Shown piece after piece: positions 1 through 6,997 of a DNA stretch of 7,206 nucleotides. The notes under the pieces are model-generated. The model was not told where the DNA came from. It saw only the letters and a program-made list of their open reading frames with translations, and made no database searches. The translations under genes were made by a program, and so were the position numbers. Positions within the stretch are counted from its first letter, which is position 1, and each line of letters opens with the position of its first letter. Origin of the DNA: Woeseiaceae bacterium. Its GTDB lineage: Bacteria > Pseudomonadota > Gammaproteobacteria > Steroidobacterales > Woeseiaceae. Location: positions 52,733 to 59,938 of the forward strand of contig PBAE01000015.1 of assembly GCA_002715745.1 (NCBI GenBank), read 5' to 3'.

Positions 1-534
1 AGTATCGGTGCAGATGTATCCAGAGAAGGAGTTCAGAGAGACCTTCTTCCGCTCATAGAAGGTTCAACAGTCAATACTAAATACGGTATGGTTAAAACAG
101 ACCACATACTTTTTATTGCATCAGGCGCTTTTCATGTCTCAAAACCATCAGATCTTATACCAGAATTGCAAGGTAGGTTCCCAATAAGGGTTGAACTTAA
201 ATCACTTACAACTGACGATTTTGTTAAAATTCTCACCGAGCCAAATGCTTCTCTTACAACTCAATACACTGCTCTTATAAAAACAGAAGGAGTGAATCTT
301 AAATTTACAAAGGATGGCGTTCAAAGACTTGCTGAAGTTGCATATCATGTCAATGAAAATACAGAAAATATTGGTGCTAGAAGACTGCACACTGTTATGG
401 AGCGATTATTAGAAACAGTTTCATTCGAAGCATCTGAAATTGATGGAAGTAATATAAAAATTGATAAAAAGTATGTAGATGATCATCTGGTTGAACTCTC
501 AAAAAATGAAGATTTAAGTCGTTACATACTCTAA
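1..534 (+). CDS. hslU: HslU, ATPase subunit of the HslUV protease (3' part, 177 residues visible)
   Basis: HslU is the AAA+ unfoldase that feeds substrates into the HslV peptidase in the cytoplasm. The reading frame is open from base 1, so the 5' part, with the Walker A and B motifs and most of the I domain, lies outside the window. The visible part begins in the [14 protein letters not shown] segment. It continues through the sensor-1 region (IASGAFH, about residues 39-45 of the visible part), the arginine-finger segment ELQGRFP, and sensor 2 (NIGARRL). It ends in the conserved tail DLSRYIL, which in this family inserts into HslV to activate it, so the C-terminus is intact. An ATG at base 88 is internal and not a start. 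The gene ends in tandem TAA TAA stops and is followed after 17 bases by the next plus-strand gene. hslV is expected just upstream of the window, by family convention. Confidence 0.97.
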   Translation, partial: SIGADVSREGVQRDLLPLIEGSTVNTKYGMVKTDHILFIASGAFHVSKPSDLIPELQGRFPIRVELKSLTTDDFVKILTEPNASLTTQYTALIKTEGVNLKFTKDGVQRLAEVAYHVNENTENIGARRLHTVMERLLETVSFEASEIDGSNIKIDKKYVDDHLVELSKNEDLSRYIL

Positions 535-551
535 TAAAACGACAGTTAGTT

Positions 552-905
552 ATGGATAAGATTCCTTCCGAAATAATGATTCGCAGGAAAAATCGAGCAC
601 TGTTACTAGTCTATCCTGATAATACAAAATACGAGTTTTCTTTTGAGTTTCTGAGGGTGCACTCTCGATCTGCTGAAGTTAAAGGCCATGGATCGAGTCA
701 ATCAACACTCCAACTTAATAAAGAAAATGTCATGATCAATGAAGTTAAGCCTGTCGGAAATTATGCAATTAAACTAATATTCGATGACGGCCACAATTCT
801 GGAATTTATACTTGGAAATATCTTAATGAGTTAGGTCAAAATAAAAATAAATATTGGCAGACTTACCTCGACCAAGTTAAAGCTTCTGGATATACTCCAG
901 AATAA
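552..905 (+). CDS. DUF971 (gamma-butyrobetaine hydroxylase-like N-terminal domain) small protein
   Basis: This 117-residue protein consists of a single DUF971 domain (Pfam PF06155), the domain found at the N-terminus of gamma-butyrobetaine hydroxylase but here standing alone. Typical family segments are visible: a basic N-terminus with a beta-rich [23 protein letters not shown] stretch (about residues 21-43, shown here only by its key parts [12 protein letters not shown] and SAEVKGHG), and the signature [15 protein letters not shown] near residues 76-91. Its role is unknown. In many gammaproteobacteria it lies between hslVU and the ubi genes, as here. There is no cysteine in the protein, so the three-Cys/one-His zinc site of the full-length hydroxylase cannot form. 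I chose the ATG at 552 because the conserved region starts soon after it and upstream is only the hslU stop. There is no strong Shine-Dalgarno sequence. The gene ends with tandem TAA stops, 17 bases before ubiE. Confidence 0.9.
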   Translation: MDKIPSEIMIRRKNRALLLVYPDNTKYEFSFEFLRVHSRSAEVKGHGSSQSTLQLNKENVMINEVKPVGNYAIKLIFDDGHNSGIYTWKYLNELGQNKNKYWQTYLDQVKASGYTPE

Positions 906-922
906 TAAAAATTGGTATTGAT

Positions 923-1666
923 ATGAATAATAAAGAAACTCATTTTGGTTATAAAAAAGTATCTAAAGAGAAAAAGGCAGATTATGTAAAAGACGTTTTC
1001 GACTCTGTTTCAAGTCGATATGACTTGATGAATGATCTCATGTCAATGGGCATGCATAGATTATGGAAGAAGTTCACCATAGAGAGAGCATCAGTTAAAT
1101 ATGGGCATAATGTACTCGATTTGGCAGGTGGAACTGGCGACCTTGCTAAAATTTTTTCTTCTCAAGTTGGTGATGATGGTCAAGTAATATTGGCTGACAT
1201 AAATTTTTCAATGCTAAATGAAGGGAGAGCAAGATTGGTAAATTATGGTGTCTCAAATAATTTATCAATCATTCAATTAGACGGTGAAAATTTATCATTT
1301 AATGAGAATACATTCGACATTGTTACAATTGCTTTTGGACTTCGAAACATTACTGATAAAAAGAGAGCCCTTAAATCTATATACCGAACCTTAAAACCAG
1401 GTGGTAAATTACTGATCCTTGAGTTTTCTAAGCCAATGAATTTTTTGAAACCCACATATGATTTGTATTCATTTAAGGTGCTTCCGTTTTTAGGGAAAAT
1501 GGTTGCCAAAGACGAGGATAGCTATAAATATTTAGCAGAATCAATAAGAGTTCATCCTGACCAAAAAACACTGATGAATATGATGGAAAAAGCAAAATTT
1601 GAAAGATGTCGATATACAAATTTAACTGGAGGAATCGTAGCCTTACATGAAGGCTATAAGTTCTGA
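923..1666 (+). CDS. ubiE: UbiE, ubiquinone/menaquinone C-methyltransferase
   Basis: UbiE is an S-adenosylmethionine-dependent C-methyltransferase that methylates the benzoquinol ring (2-polyprenyl-6-methoxy-benzoquinol) in ubiquinone synthesis, and demethylmenaquinol where menaquinone is made. The 247-residue length is normal for the family. Motifs in order: THFGYKKV near the N-terminus; [18 protein letters not shown] (about 32-49), a UbiE signature; the SAM-binding glycine motif [10 protein letters not shown] (64-73); an acidic ribose-binding position in ADIN (91-94); AFGLRN (137-142); [14 protein letters not shown] (158-171); SIRVHPDQ (207-214); and the usual C-terminal GYKF. It follows the DUF971 gene after 17 bases, and its TGA stop overlaps the ubiJ ATG by one base (TGATG), so translational coupling with ubiJ is likely. 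Nothing in the window shows whether this organism also makes menaquinone. Confidence 0.97.
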   Translation: MNNKETHFGYKKVSKEKKADYVKDVFDSVSSRYDLMNDLMSMGMHRLWKKFTIERASVKYGHNVLDLAGGTGDLAKIFSSQVGDDGQVILADINFSMLNEGRARLVNYGVSNNLSIIQLDGENLSFNENTFDIVTIAFGLRNITDKKRALKSIYRTLKPGGKLLILEFSKPMNFLKPTYDLYSFKVLPFLGKMVAKDEDSYKYLAESIRVHPDQKTLMNMMEKAKFERCRYTNLTGGIVALHEGYKF

Positions 1667-2262
1667 TGATTGATAAATTAAAAATCTCGAAAGGCATTCT
1701 TTCTAAAATAAATAGTCAGATAACAACAAGAACATCGGCAAAAAAAATAAGTCAGGAGCTCGAAGGAAAAATACTGTCTATTCAAATTAAAAATACCTCT
1801 CACTTTTTTAATGTCATTATGATTTCAAATGAACTTAATCTTCACACAAACAAGGAAAATTTCGACGTTCAGATATCAGGGTCGCTAATTAGCTTTACCA
1901 ATCTTCTTAGAGACAATTCTTCTGATGCTCTGAGAGATGGAAGTATTGGTATTAATGGAGATGTAGCAGTTGCACAAAAGTTTCAAAAACTCTTCGAAAT
2001 GATAAAGCCTGATATTGAGGAGGAGTTATCTCATATTGTCGGAGATGTGATGGCGAATAATATTGTCAAATTCTCAAAAAAAACAGGTGACTGGATGCTG
2101 AACACCAGAGATATTCTTCAAGAAAACATCAAGGAGTATCTTCAAGAGGAAATTAAGTTGATGCCCAGCAAATATGAATTTAATTTTTTCTCAAAAGAAG
2201 TATCAAAAATTCGAGATGATATCGAACGTCTTGAAAAAAAAATAAATGAATTTCAAAGATAG
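1666..2262 (+). CDS. ubiJ: UbiJ, SCP2-domain ubiquinone biosynthesis accessory factor
   Basis: UbiJ (formerly YigP) is a soluble accessory protein that binds ubiquinone intermediates through an SCP2 lipid-binding fold and helps organise the Ubi complex for aerobic ubiquinone synthesis. At 198 residues it is close to the E. coli protein. The N-terminal two-thirds (about 15-115) fits an SCP2-like domain, with alternating beta strands and the segment DGSIGINGDVAVAQKFQ (91-107), in which SIGINGD is the SCP2-type 'G-D-v/G' core. The C-terminal 25 residues (KEVSKIRDDIERLEKKINEF) form a heptad-like coiled coil, also typical of UbiJ. Sequence conservation in this family is low, so the call rests on length, domain layout and position between ubiE and ubiB, which is diagnostic in gammaproteobacteria. 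The start overlaps the ubiE stop by one base; ubiB begins nine bases after it ends. Confidence 0.92.
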   Translation: MIDKLKISKGILSKINSQITTRTSAKKISQELEGKILSIQIKNTSHFFNVIMISNELNLHTNKENFDVQISGSLISFTNLLRDNSSDALRDGSIGINGDVAVAQKFQKLFEMIKPDIEEELSHIVGDVMANNIVKFSKKTGDWMLNTRDILQENIKEYLQEEIKLMPSKYEFNFFSKEVSKIRDDIERLEKKINEFQR

Positions 2263-2271
2263 AATAAGATT

Positions 2272-3891
2272 ATGTCAACCAGTAAAAATATTTTGAGACT
2301 AATAACCATTCAGAGAATCCTAGTTGGTTACCGTCTCGATGAACTTTTAGACAAAGTACCAGTTCTAAAATCATTTAAATATTTTTTTATATTACTGCCG
2401 AGGAAAATTAGTAAGGATTCTTCTCTAGGAGAACGAATTCGAAAGGCATTAGAAGAATTAGGTCCTATCTTTGTTAAATTTGGTCAAGTCGTATCAACTC
2501 GCCGCGATCTTCTCCCAGAAGAGATTGCAAATGAACTTGCCAAACTTCAGGATCAAGTAACACCATTTTCAAAATCACAAGCACTAGAGATATTAGATAC
2601 GGCGTATGATAAATCTATTGATCAAATATTTAAAAAAATCGATGATGAGCCATTAGCCGCTGCATCAATAGCTCAGGTGCATAGCGCAAAACTCTCTGAT
2701 GGCAAGGACGTCATCATAAAAATTCTTAGACCAAACATTCAAACCCAAATCGTAAAAGACATTTCCGCGCTTTATATTATCGCTCGATCACTTGAAAACT
2801 TTTGGAGTGAGAGTGAACAAGTCAAGCCAACTGAAATAGTGAAAGAGTACGAAAAAACTATAATCAATGAACTTGATCTCAAAAGAGAAGCAGCCAATGC
2901 AGCGAGATTGAAGAAAAACTTCTCAAAATCTGAAATGCTATATGTTCCAGAAATATACTGGGACTATTGCAGAACGAATATTCTTGTTCAAGAAAGAATA
3001 TACGGAACACCCATTAGAGATATTGATACTTTAAAAAAACAAAAAACCAATATTAAAGCTCTCGCTGAAAATGGTGTTGAAATATTTTTTACACAAGTTT
3101 TTAGACACAATTTTTTTCATGCTGATATGCATCCTGGTAATATTTTTGTTCAAATTGAGGATCCTGACTTCCCCAAATATGCTGCTGTTGACTTCGGCAT
3201 AATAGGTACACTAACAAAAGATGACCAGTATTATCTCGCTGAGAATTTTCTGGCTTTTTTTGAAGGGGATTATAATAAAATCGCTCAATTACATATAGAT
3301 TCTGGATGGGTTCCAAGTGAGACGAGGGTTGATGAATTTGAGATTGCTATAAGAACTGTTTGTGAACCAATCTTCAATAAACCCCTCTCAGATATATCTT
3401 TTGCTAATGTTTTAATCAGTTTGTTCAACACAGCCAGACAATTTAATATGGAGGTTCAACCTCAACTTATATTACTTCAAAAAACATTATTCAATATCGA
3501 AGGTCTTGGTCGTCAGTTATATCCCGAATTGGATTTATGGAAAACAGCGTATCCAGTATTAAAAGTTTGGATGAATGAACAAATTGGATTTAAATCAGTA
3601 GCTTCTGACTTCAAAAAAAATCTTCCGTTGTTCAGGCAAACTGCGAGAGATTTTCCAAAAATAATAAAGCGATTTTCATCTCAAGCTGAAATAGAAAATA
3701 AGAACAGACAAAATATTGCCGAATTAAAAAAACAATTTATTCGACAAAAAGAACAATTTTTCTTTTTGGCAATTGGAGCTACTTTATTTATGTCTGGAAT
3801 ACTTGTCACTTTATTTAGCCCGAACACCACAATAGGAATCACTTTATCAACCATAGCAATAATAGGTTTTATTAAAGCCTGGTTAAAATAA
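2272..3891 (+). CDS. ubiB: UbiB, atypical kinase/ATPase of ubiquinone biosynthesis
   Basis: UbiB belongs to the ABC1/ADCK/UbiB family of protein-kinase-like ATPases that support ubiquinone biosynthesis at the inner membrane, probably by helping lipid intermediates reach the soluble Ubi enzymes. At 539 residues it is full length. Family motifs are all present: KFGQ (69-72) of the KxGQ signature; the alanine-rich loop PLAAASIAQVH (127-137) that replaces the glycine-rich loop of ordinary kinases; the ATP lysine in VIIKILRP (K150); NELD (199-202); HADMHPGN (283-290) as the catalytic loop; and DFG (307-309). Two hydrophobic helices at about 496-514 and 519-537 form the C-terminal membrane anchor. 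All residues needed for nucleotide binding appear intact. The start ATG lies nine bases after ubiJ. The TAA stop is immediately followed, in the same frame, by the UUG start of trmB. Confidence 0.98.
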   Translation: MSTSKNILRLITIQRILVGYRLDELLDKVPVLKSFKYFFILLPRKISKDSSLGERIRKALEELGPIFVKFGQVVSTRRDLLPEEIANELAKLQDQVTPFSKSQALEILDTAYDKSIDQIFKKIDDEPLAAASIAQVHSAKLSDGKDVIIKILRPNIQTQIVKDISALYIIARSLENFWSESEQVKPTEIVKEYEKTIINELDLKREAANAARLKKNFSKSEMLYVPEIYWDYCRTNILVQERIYGTPIRDIDTLKKQKTNIKALAENGVEIFFTQVFRHNFFHADMHPGNIFVQIEDPDFPKYAAVDFGIIGTLTKDDQYYLAENFLAFFEGDYNKIAQLHIDSGWVPSETRVDEFEIAIRTVCEPIFNKPLSDISFANVLISLFNTARQFNMEVQPQLILLQKTLFNIEGLGRQLYPELDLWKTAYPVLKVWMNEQIGFKSVASDFKKNLPLFRQTARDFPKIIKRFSSQAEIENKNRQNIAELKKQFIRQKEQFFFLAIGATLFMSGILVTLFSPNTTIGITLSTIAIIGFIKAWLK

Positions 3892-4563
3892 TTGAGAACA
3901 ATAAAGAGTTTCGTAAGAAGAACTGGTAGAAAAACTTCCGGACAACATTCCGCCATTAATCAATTATGGTCTGAGTATGGAGTGAATTTTTCAAAAAAAA
4001 AATTAAATTTCTACTCATTGTATCGCAATAATTTCCCTATTCATCTTGAAATTGGGTTCGGTAATGGTGAGGCCTTAATTGCTAGTGCTGAATCTAATAC
4101 CGATAAAAACTACCTTGGTATAGAAGTGTATGATTCGGGTATTGGTAGTTGTCTAATTAAAGCGAAGAAGAAGCAAATCAATAATATAAAAATTTGCTCT
4201 GGAGATGCTCGTGATGTGTTAGAGGTTCAAATAGCTGATAAATCACTTGAGAGAATCAACATATACTTTCCAGACCCATGGCCAAAAAAAAGACATCATA
4301 AGCGCAGGCTTATTCAAAAAGATTTTCTTCGCTTATGCGCGAGTAAATTAAAAAAAACTGGTCAACTTCACATTGCGACAGACTGGAATAACTACGCAGA
4401 ACATATTATTGAGATAATAGAAAAAAATACTGATTTCATAGTAAGTAAGCATCTTAAACATAACGGAAAAATCAAACTGGAAAGACCTACCACAAAATTT
4501 GAGAAAAAAGGCCTGAAAAAAGGGCATTTTATCTGGGATTGGGTCTTAACGAAGATTTCCTAA
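3892..4563 (+). CDS. trmB: TrmB, tRNA (guanine-N7-)-methyltransferase, UUG start
   Basis: TrmB uses S-adenosylmethionine to methylate N7 of G46 in the variable loop of tRNAs. The 223-residue product has the family pattern: IKSFVRRTGRKTSGQ at 4-18 (E. coli has a close RIRSFVRRQGR match), the SAM-binding HLEIGFGNG (51-59), LGIEVYDSGIG (75-85), FPDPWPKKRHHKRRL (126-140) with the PDPW and RHHKRR signature, ATDWNNYAEH (162-171), and RPTTKFEKKG (198-207) near the C-terminus. The frame is closed by the ubiB TAA directly before it, so the start must lie at or after base 3892. The UUG there is the only start that keeps the conserved SFVRR segment; the next candidate, GUG at 3982, would remove it. Compared with E. 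coli the N-terminus is about 15 residues shorter. There is no clear Shine-Dalgarno sequence, so translation probably depends on ribosomes finishing ubiB. Confidence 0.95.
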   Translation: MRTIKSFVRRTGRKTSGQHSAINQLWSEYGVNFSKKKLNFYSLYRNNFPIHLEIGFGNGEALIASAESNTDKNYLGIEVYDSGIGSCLIKAKKKQINNIKICSGDARDVLEVQIADKSLERINIYFPDPWPKKRHHKRRLIQKDFLRLCASKLKKTGQLHIATDWNNYAEHIIEIIEKNTDFIVSKHLKHNGKIKLERPTTKFEKKGLKKGHFIWDWVLTKIS

Positions 4564-4588
4564 AGATAATGTGCTGGAATCCTAACAA

Positions 4589-4785
4589 TTACTCTTTGAT
4601 AACTCTGAAAATACCTAAGTTTTTTAACCTATCTCCAGGGCATGGGCCAGCAATGTCGCCTCTACGTAACTAAATACTCCTCATCCATTATCCTTTGGAT
4701 CAGAAAATTTTATTACGTCAATATCAACAAAATTATTTTTTTCATTCTTTTTGTGCACTCTGGTTATAGCCTAGAAACTTAACAT
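4589..4785 (-). pseudogene. Possible decayed coding remnant, unidentified
   Basis: No intact gene lies between trmB and the permease gene (4564-4806). On the minus strand, 21 bases after the permease stop, there is an ATG at 4785 followed after four codons by a stop. The same frame then reads a protein-like stretch (4770-4684: AITRVHKKNE then NNFVDIDVIKFSDPKDNG) to a TGA. A second frame picks up at once with DEEYLVT (4685-4665), and a third continues with RRGDIAGPCPGDRLKNLG and so on to a TAA at 4589-4591. Joined, these give about 60 plausible residues with one stop and two single-base frame changes. I do not recognise the family. It could be a dead third gene of the exonuclease-permease unit, two sequencing errors in a small real gene, or chance. 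The protein-like composition of all three pieces is the only evidence. Confidence 0.35.
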
Positions 4786-4806
4786 GAAAATATTTAACCA
4801 CCACTG

Positions 4807-6042
4807 CTAACTATCATATTTATTTTTATAGAAAAAAATTAATAATATTGAAGGTAAAGTTAGGCAAGAAGTAATAATAAAAAAGATCATCCATCCATAA
4901 TGATCTCCAAAAATTAGTCCTAAATTTGCAATTAAAACACCAGAAAAACCTGCAAGAATCTTTCCGGGTAACATCATAAAAGATGTAAACAACGCATATT
5001 GAACAGCTGTATATTCCTTGGATACAAGGCTTGTTAAAAAAGTTATATTTACTGTTCCTACAATTCCTGCCGCCATACTATCAAGAGCAACTACAATTGA
5101 AAGCAATGAAAGAGACTTATCCGAAATTGCAATATATGCAAAAAATAAATTAGTTACCATTACAAGAAAAGCACCCAGAATTAAAGATTTATTAACACCT
5201 AATAATTTGATTAATCTTCCGCCAATAAAGAACCCAAAAATTGATGCCGCTAATGCAACTGTTTTTACAACAAACCCTATTTCATTAAGTGAAAATCCCA
5301 TTTCGATATAAAAAGGATTGATGATTTGCCCTGTCATTATGTCTGTCAATCTATATGTACTTATGATTCCCAAAAGAAGGGCAGATGCATATAATCCAAA
5401 TCTGGATGCAAAGTCTCTTAACGGCCTCCAGAAAGAATCATTTAAGGTTAACTTTATCAAGGATGTATTTATATTTTCCGAAACAAAAGATAGACCTAAA
5501 AGTCCAAGAAACATAAATAGAGACATTAATTGGTAAACGAAAGTCCAGCTCGTTCTTGAGGCTAAGATCAGTGCTCCTGAGGATGCAACGAGTATTGCCA
5601 TTCTATAGCCAAATTGATAACTCGCAGCTAAATTACCCTGCTCTTCTATCTCTACTAATTCAATTCTAAAGGCATCTATTGCAATATCTTGAATAGACCC
5701 AAAAAACGCAATGAGAAATGCAAAAAAGGCAAATAAACCTATATTAGTTAAAGGATCTGTTTTCGATAAAACAAATAAAAATACAATTATTAATATTTGC
5801 ATTGAGGCAATCCAACTTTTTCTGCTTCCGTATCTTCTTAGACCTGGAATAGAGAAATTATCAACCAGAGGCGCCCATAAAAATTTTAATGAATAAGTTA
5901 ATACAATCCATGCAAAGAAACCTATAGTTGCTATATCAATATCAAGTACGGCCAGCCAAGTCCCTAAAGTTACAAAAACTAGCATATATGGCAGTCCTGA
6001 CGTAAAGCCAAGAAGACAAATGCTTAAAAGTTTAGTTTTCAT
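4807..6042 (-). CDS. AmpG-like major facilitator superfamily permease
   Basis: This 411-residue integral membrane protein is built of about twelve hydrophobic segments and has almost no soluble domain. The N-terminal half resembles AmpG, the inner-membrane permease that imports anhydro-muropeptides released from peptidoglycan: GFTSGLPYMLV (12-22), the IDIATIGFF motif (35-43), KFLWAPLVDNF (53-63, matching AmpG KFLWSPLMDR), GSRKSWI (72-78), QDIAIDAFRIE (118-128) and GYRMAI (145-150). A second-half segment, YRLTDIMTGQIINPFY (230-245), is also typical of the family. It is shorter than E. coli AmpG (491 residues), which has extra C-terminal helices, so the substrate is not certain; muropeptide import is the best guess, with acetyl-CoA transporter-like relatives as the alternative. 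ATG 6042 is preceded by an AGGAAG ribosome site. It lies 63 bases downstream of the exonuclease gene on the same strand and may be co-transcribed with it. No ampD, nagZ or ampC is nearby. Confidence 0.85.
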   Translation of the reverse strand: MKTKLLSICLLGFTSGLPYMLVFVTLGTWLAVLDIDIATIGFFAWIVLTYSLKFLWAPLVDNFSIPGLRRYGSRKSWIASMQILIIVFLFVLSKTDPLTNIGLFAFFAFLIAFFGSIQDIAIDAFRIELVEIEEQGNLAASYQFGYRMAILVASSGALILASRTSWTFVYQLMSLFMFLGLLGLSFVSENINTSLIKLTLNDSFWRPLRDFASRFGLYASALLLGIISTYRLTDIMTGQIINPFYIEMGFSLNEIGFVVKTVALAASIFGFFIGGRLIKLLGVNKSLILGAFLVMVTNLFFAYIAISDKSLSLLSIVVALDSMAAGIVGTVNITFLTSLVSKEYTAVQYALFTSFMMLPGKILAGFSGVLIANLGLIFGDHYGWMIFFIITSCLTLPSILLIFFYKNKYDS

Positions 6043-6044
6043 AT

Positions 6045-6050
6045 CTTCCT
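6045..6050 (-). promoter_or_regulatory. Ribosome binding site of the AmpG-like permease gene
   Basis: Read on the minus strand, the sequence before the ATG is AGGAAG-AT-ATG. This is one of the few clear Shine-Dalgarno sequences in the window and supports 6042 as the start. I found no convincing promoter in the 63-base gap upstream, which fits co-transcription with the exonuclease gene. Confidence 0.6.
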
Positions 6051-6105
6051 ATATATCTATCTCGCTGAATAACCAAAATTCTATTGTATTTTTTTAGATA
6101 TTGAA

Positions 6106-6882
6106 TTATTTTTTCCAATCATAATTAATTATGAGAGGCGCATGATCTGAAAAACGCTCGTCCTTATATATCTCAGATGAAAGCACCTTATTATTGAGGC
6201 CTGGTGTTATTATCTGATAATCAATCCGCCAACCGACGTTGTTGTCCCATGCTCGTCCTCTATTTGACCACCAGGTATATTGATCAGATTCTTTATTATC
6301 AAGTCTGAAGGCGTCCGAAAAATCTAAATCATTGAATATATGAGTGAGCCATTCTCTCTCCTCAGGCAAAAATCCAGAGTGCTTCCTATTAGCACGCCAA
6401 TTCTTAAGATCAATCTCATGATGAGCAATATTCCAATCTCCACAGAGGATATATTCAGAATGACGTCTTCTTAATTTTTTTAAATGCCCTTCAAATTTTT
6501 TTAGACATCGCATTTTGAAATCTTGCCTAATGTCTCCCGAAGATCCTGATGGCAGGTATACGGATACAACATTTATGTGATCTAGTCGAACCTCAAGGTA
6601 TCTTCCTTCCTCATCAAAATCTTTTAAGCCTATACCATAAATAATTTTTTTTGGCTTAAATCGGGTGTAAATAGCGACGCCACTGTAACCTTTTTTTTGC
6701 GCATCATTGTAGTAGCAAAAATAACCTTCTGGACGAAAACAATCATCAAGCAATTGATGTTCTTGTGCTTTTGTTTCTTGAATGCAAACAACATCTGCAT
6801 TTTTTTGTTTTAGCCAGTCATATAAGCCTTTTCTCGCCGCCGCCCTTATCCCGTTTGCATTTAAACTTATAATTTTCAACAA
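6106..6882 (-). CDS. xthA: Exonuclease III / Crc-family endonuclease-exonuclease, UUG start
   Basis: Members of this family cleave DNA at abasic sites and degrade one strand 3'-5' in base excision repair. The 258-residue protein has every catalytic residue of exonuclease III: N8 (SLNANG), E36 (CIQETK), Y109 (SVYLPSG), D149 and N151 (GDWNIAH), D221 (WRIDYQ), and D246-H247 (FSDHAP). In overall sequence it is closer to Pseudomonas Crc (shared patterns such as NGIxAAAxxGLxxWL, LPSGxSGD, WRxDYQxxTPGL and HAPLIxxYDW), and the gene stands next to divergent pyrE just as crc does in Pseudomonas. Crc has lost these catalytic residues and acts with Hfq in catabolite repression; this protein probably remains a nuclease. 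Two tandem UUG codons (6882 and 6879) can serve as start; alignment with MKIIS/MRIIS favours the second, and an AAGGAA at 6888-6893 serves either. Confidence 0.93.
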   Translation of the reverse strand: MLKIISLNANGIRAAARKGLYDWLKQKNADVVCIQETKAQEHQLLDDCFRPEGYFCYYNDAQKKGYSGVAIYTRFKPKKIIYGIGLKDFDEEGRYLEVRLDHINVVSVYLPSGSSGDIRQDFKMRCLKKFEGHLKKLRRRHSEYILCGDWNIAHHEIDLKNWRANRKHSGFLPEEREWLTHIFNDLDFSDAFRLDNKESDQYTWWSNRGRAWDNNVGWRIDYQIITPGLNNKVLSSEIYKDERFSDHAPLIINYDWKK

Positions 6883-6887
6883 GAGTG

Positions 6888-6893
6888 TTCCTT
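6888..6893 (-). promoter_or_regulatory. Ribosome binding site of the exonuclease gene
   Basis: On the minus strand AAGGAA is followed by CACTC and the tandem UUG UUG start codons, at 5 and 8 bases from the two candidates. This good site is what makes a UUG start believable here, since no ATG or GTG is available in frame before the conserved KIISLNANG segment. Confidence 0.65.
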
Positions 6894-6902
6894 TTTTAAT
6901 TT

Positions 6903-6908
6903 ATTATA
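6903..6908 (-). promoter_or_regulatory. Putative -10 box for the exonuclease gene
   Basis: A perfect TATAAT lies on the minus strand, which would start transcription near base 6896, about 14 bases before the first UUG and just ahead of the ribosome site. The -35 region at the usual distance (about 6926-6931, TTTTTC) is poor, and TATAAT is common by chance in DNA this AT-rich, so the call is moderate. Confidence 0.4.
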
Positions 6909-6956
6909 GGTCATGCTAACAACACGAAAAAAATAAATATATGATAGTGGTGTATA

Positions 6957-6985
6957 TTTAGTGTTCAAATCAAAATTTTTATAAT
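6957..6985 (+). promoter_or_regulatory. Putative pyrE promoter
   Basis: A perfect TATAAT at 6980-6985 is preceded, 17 bases upstream, by TTTAGT at 6957-6962 (three of six matches to the -35 consensus). Transcription would start near 6991-6993, only about six bases before the pyrE ATG at 6998. No Shine-Dalgarno sequence is visible between the box and the ATG. Confidence 0.4.
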
Positions 6986-6997
6986 AGTCTAATTGAA

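Noticed and set aside
3681..3956. Minus-strand open frame across the ubiB-trmB junction.
   Set aside because: It lies wholly opposite two confident genes and has no recognisable sequence or ribosome site.
4634..4650. GC-richer, palindrome-like CCAGGGCATGGGCCAG, considered as a protein-binding site or terminator stem.
   Set aside because: The two arms do not pair properly, and the bases are better explained as part of the protein-like minus-strand stretch.
4706..4742. AATTTT and AAAATT inverted repeat followed by seven Ts, a possible plus-strand terminator for trmB.
   Set aside because: The stem is six A-T pairs with a 17-base loop and lies more than 140 bases after the trmB stop. It is too weak, and such patterns are expected by chance in AT-rich DNA.
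5018..5896. Several plus-strand open frames of 61-97 codons inside the permease gene.
   Set aside because: They are opposite-strand shadows of a well-supported membrane protein gene and show no family motif.
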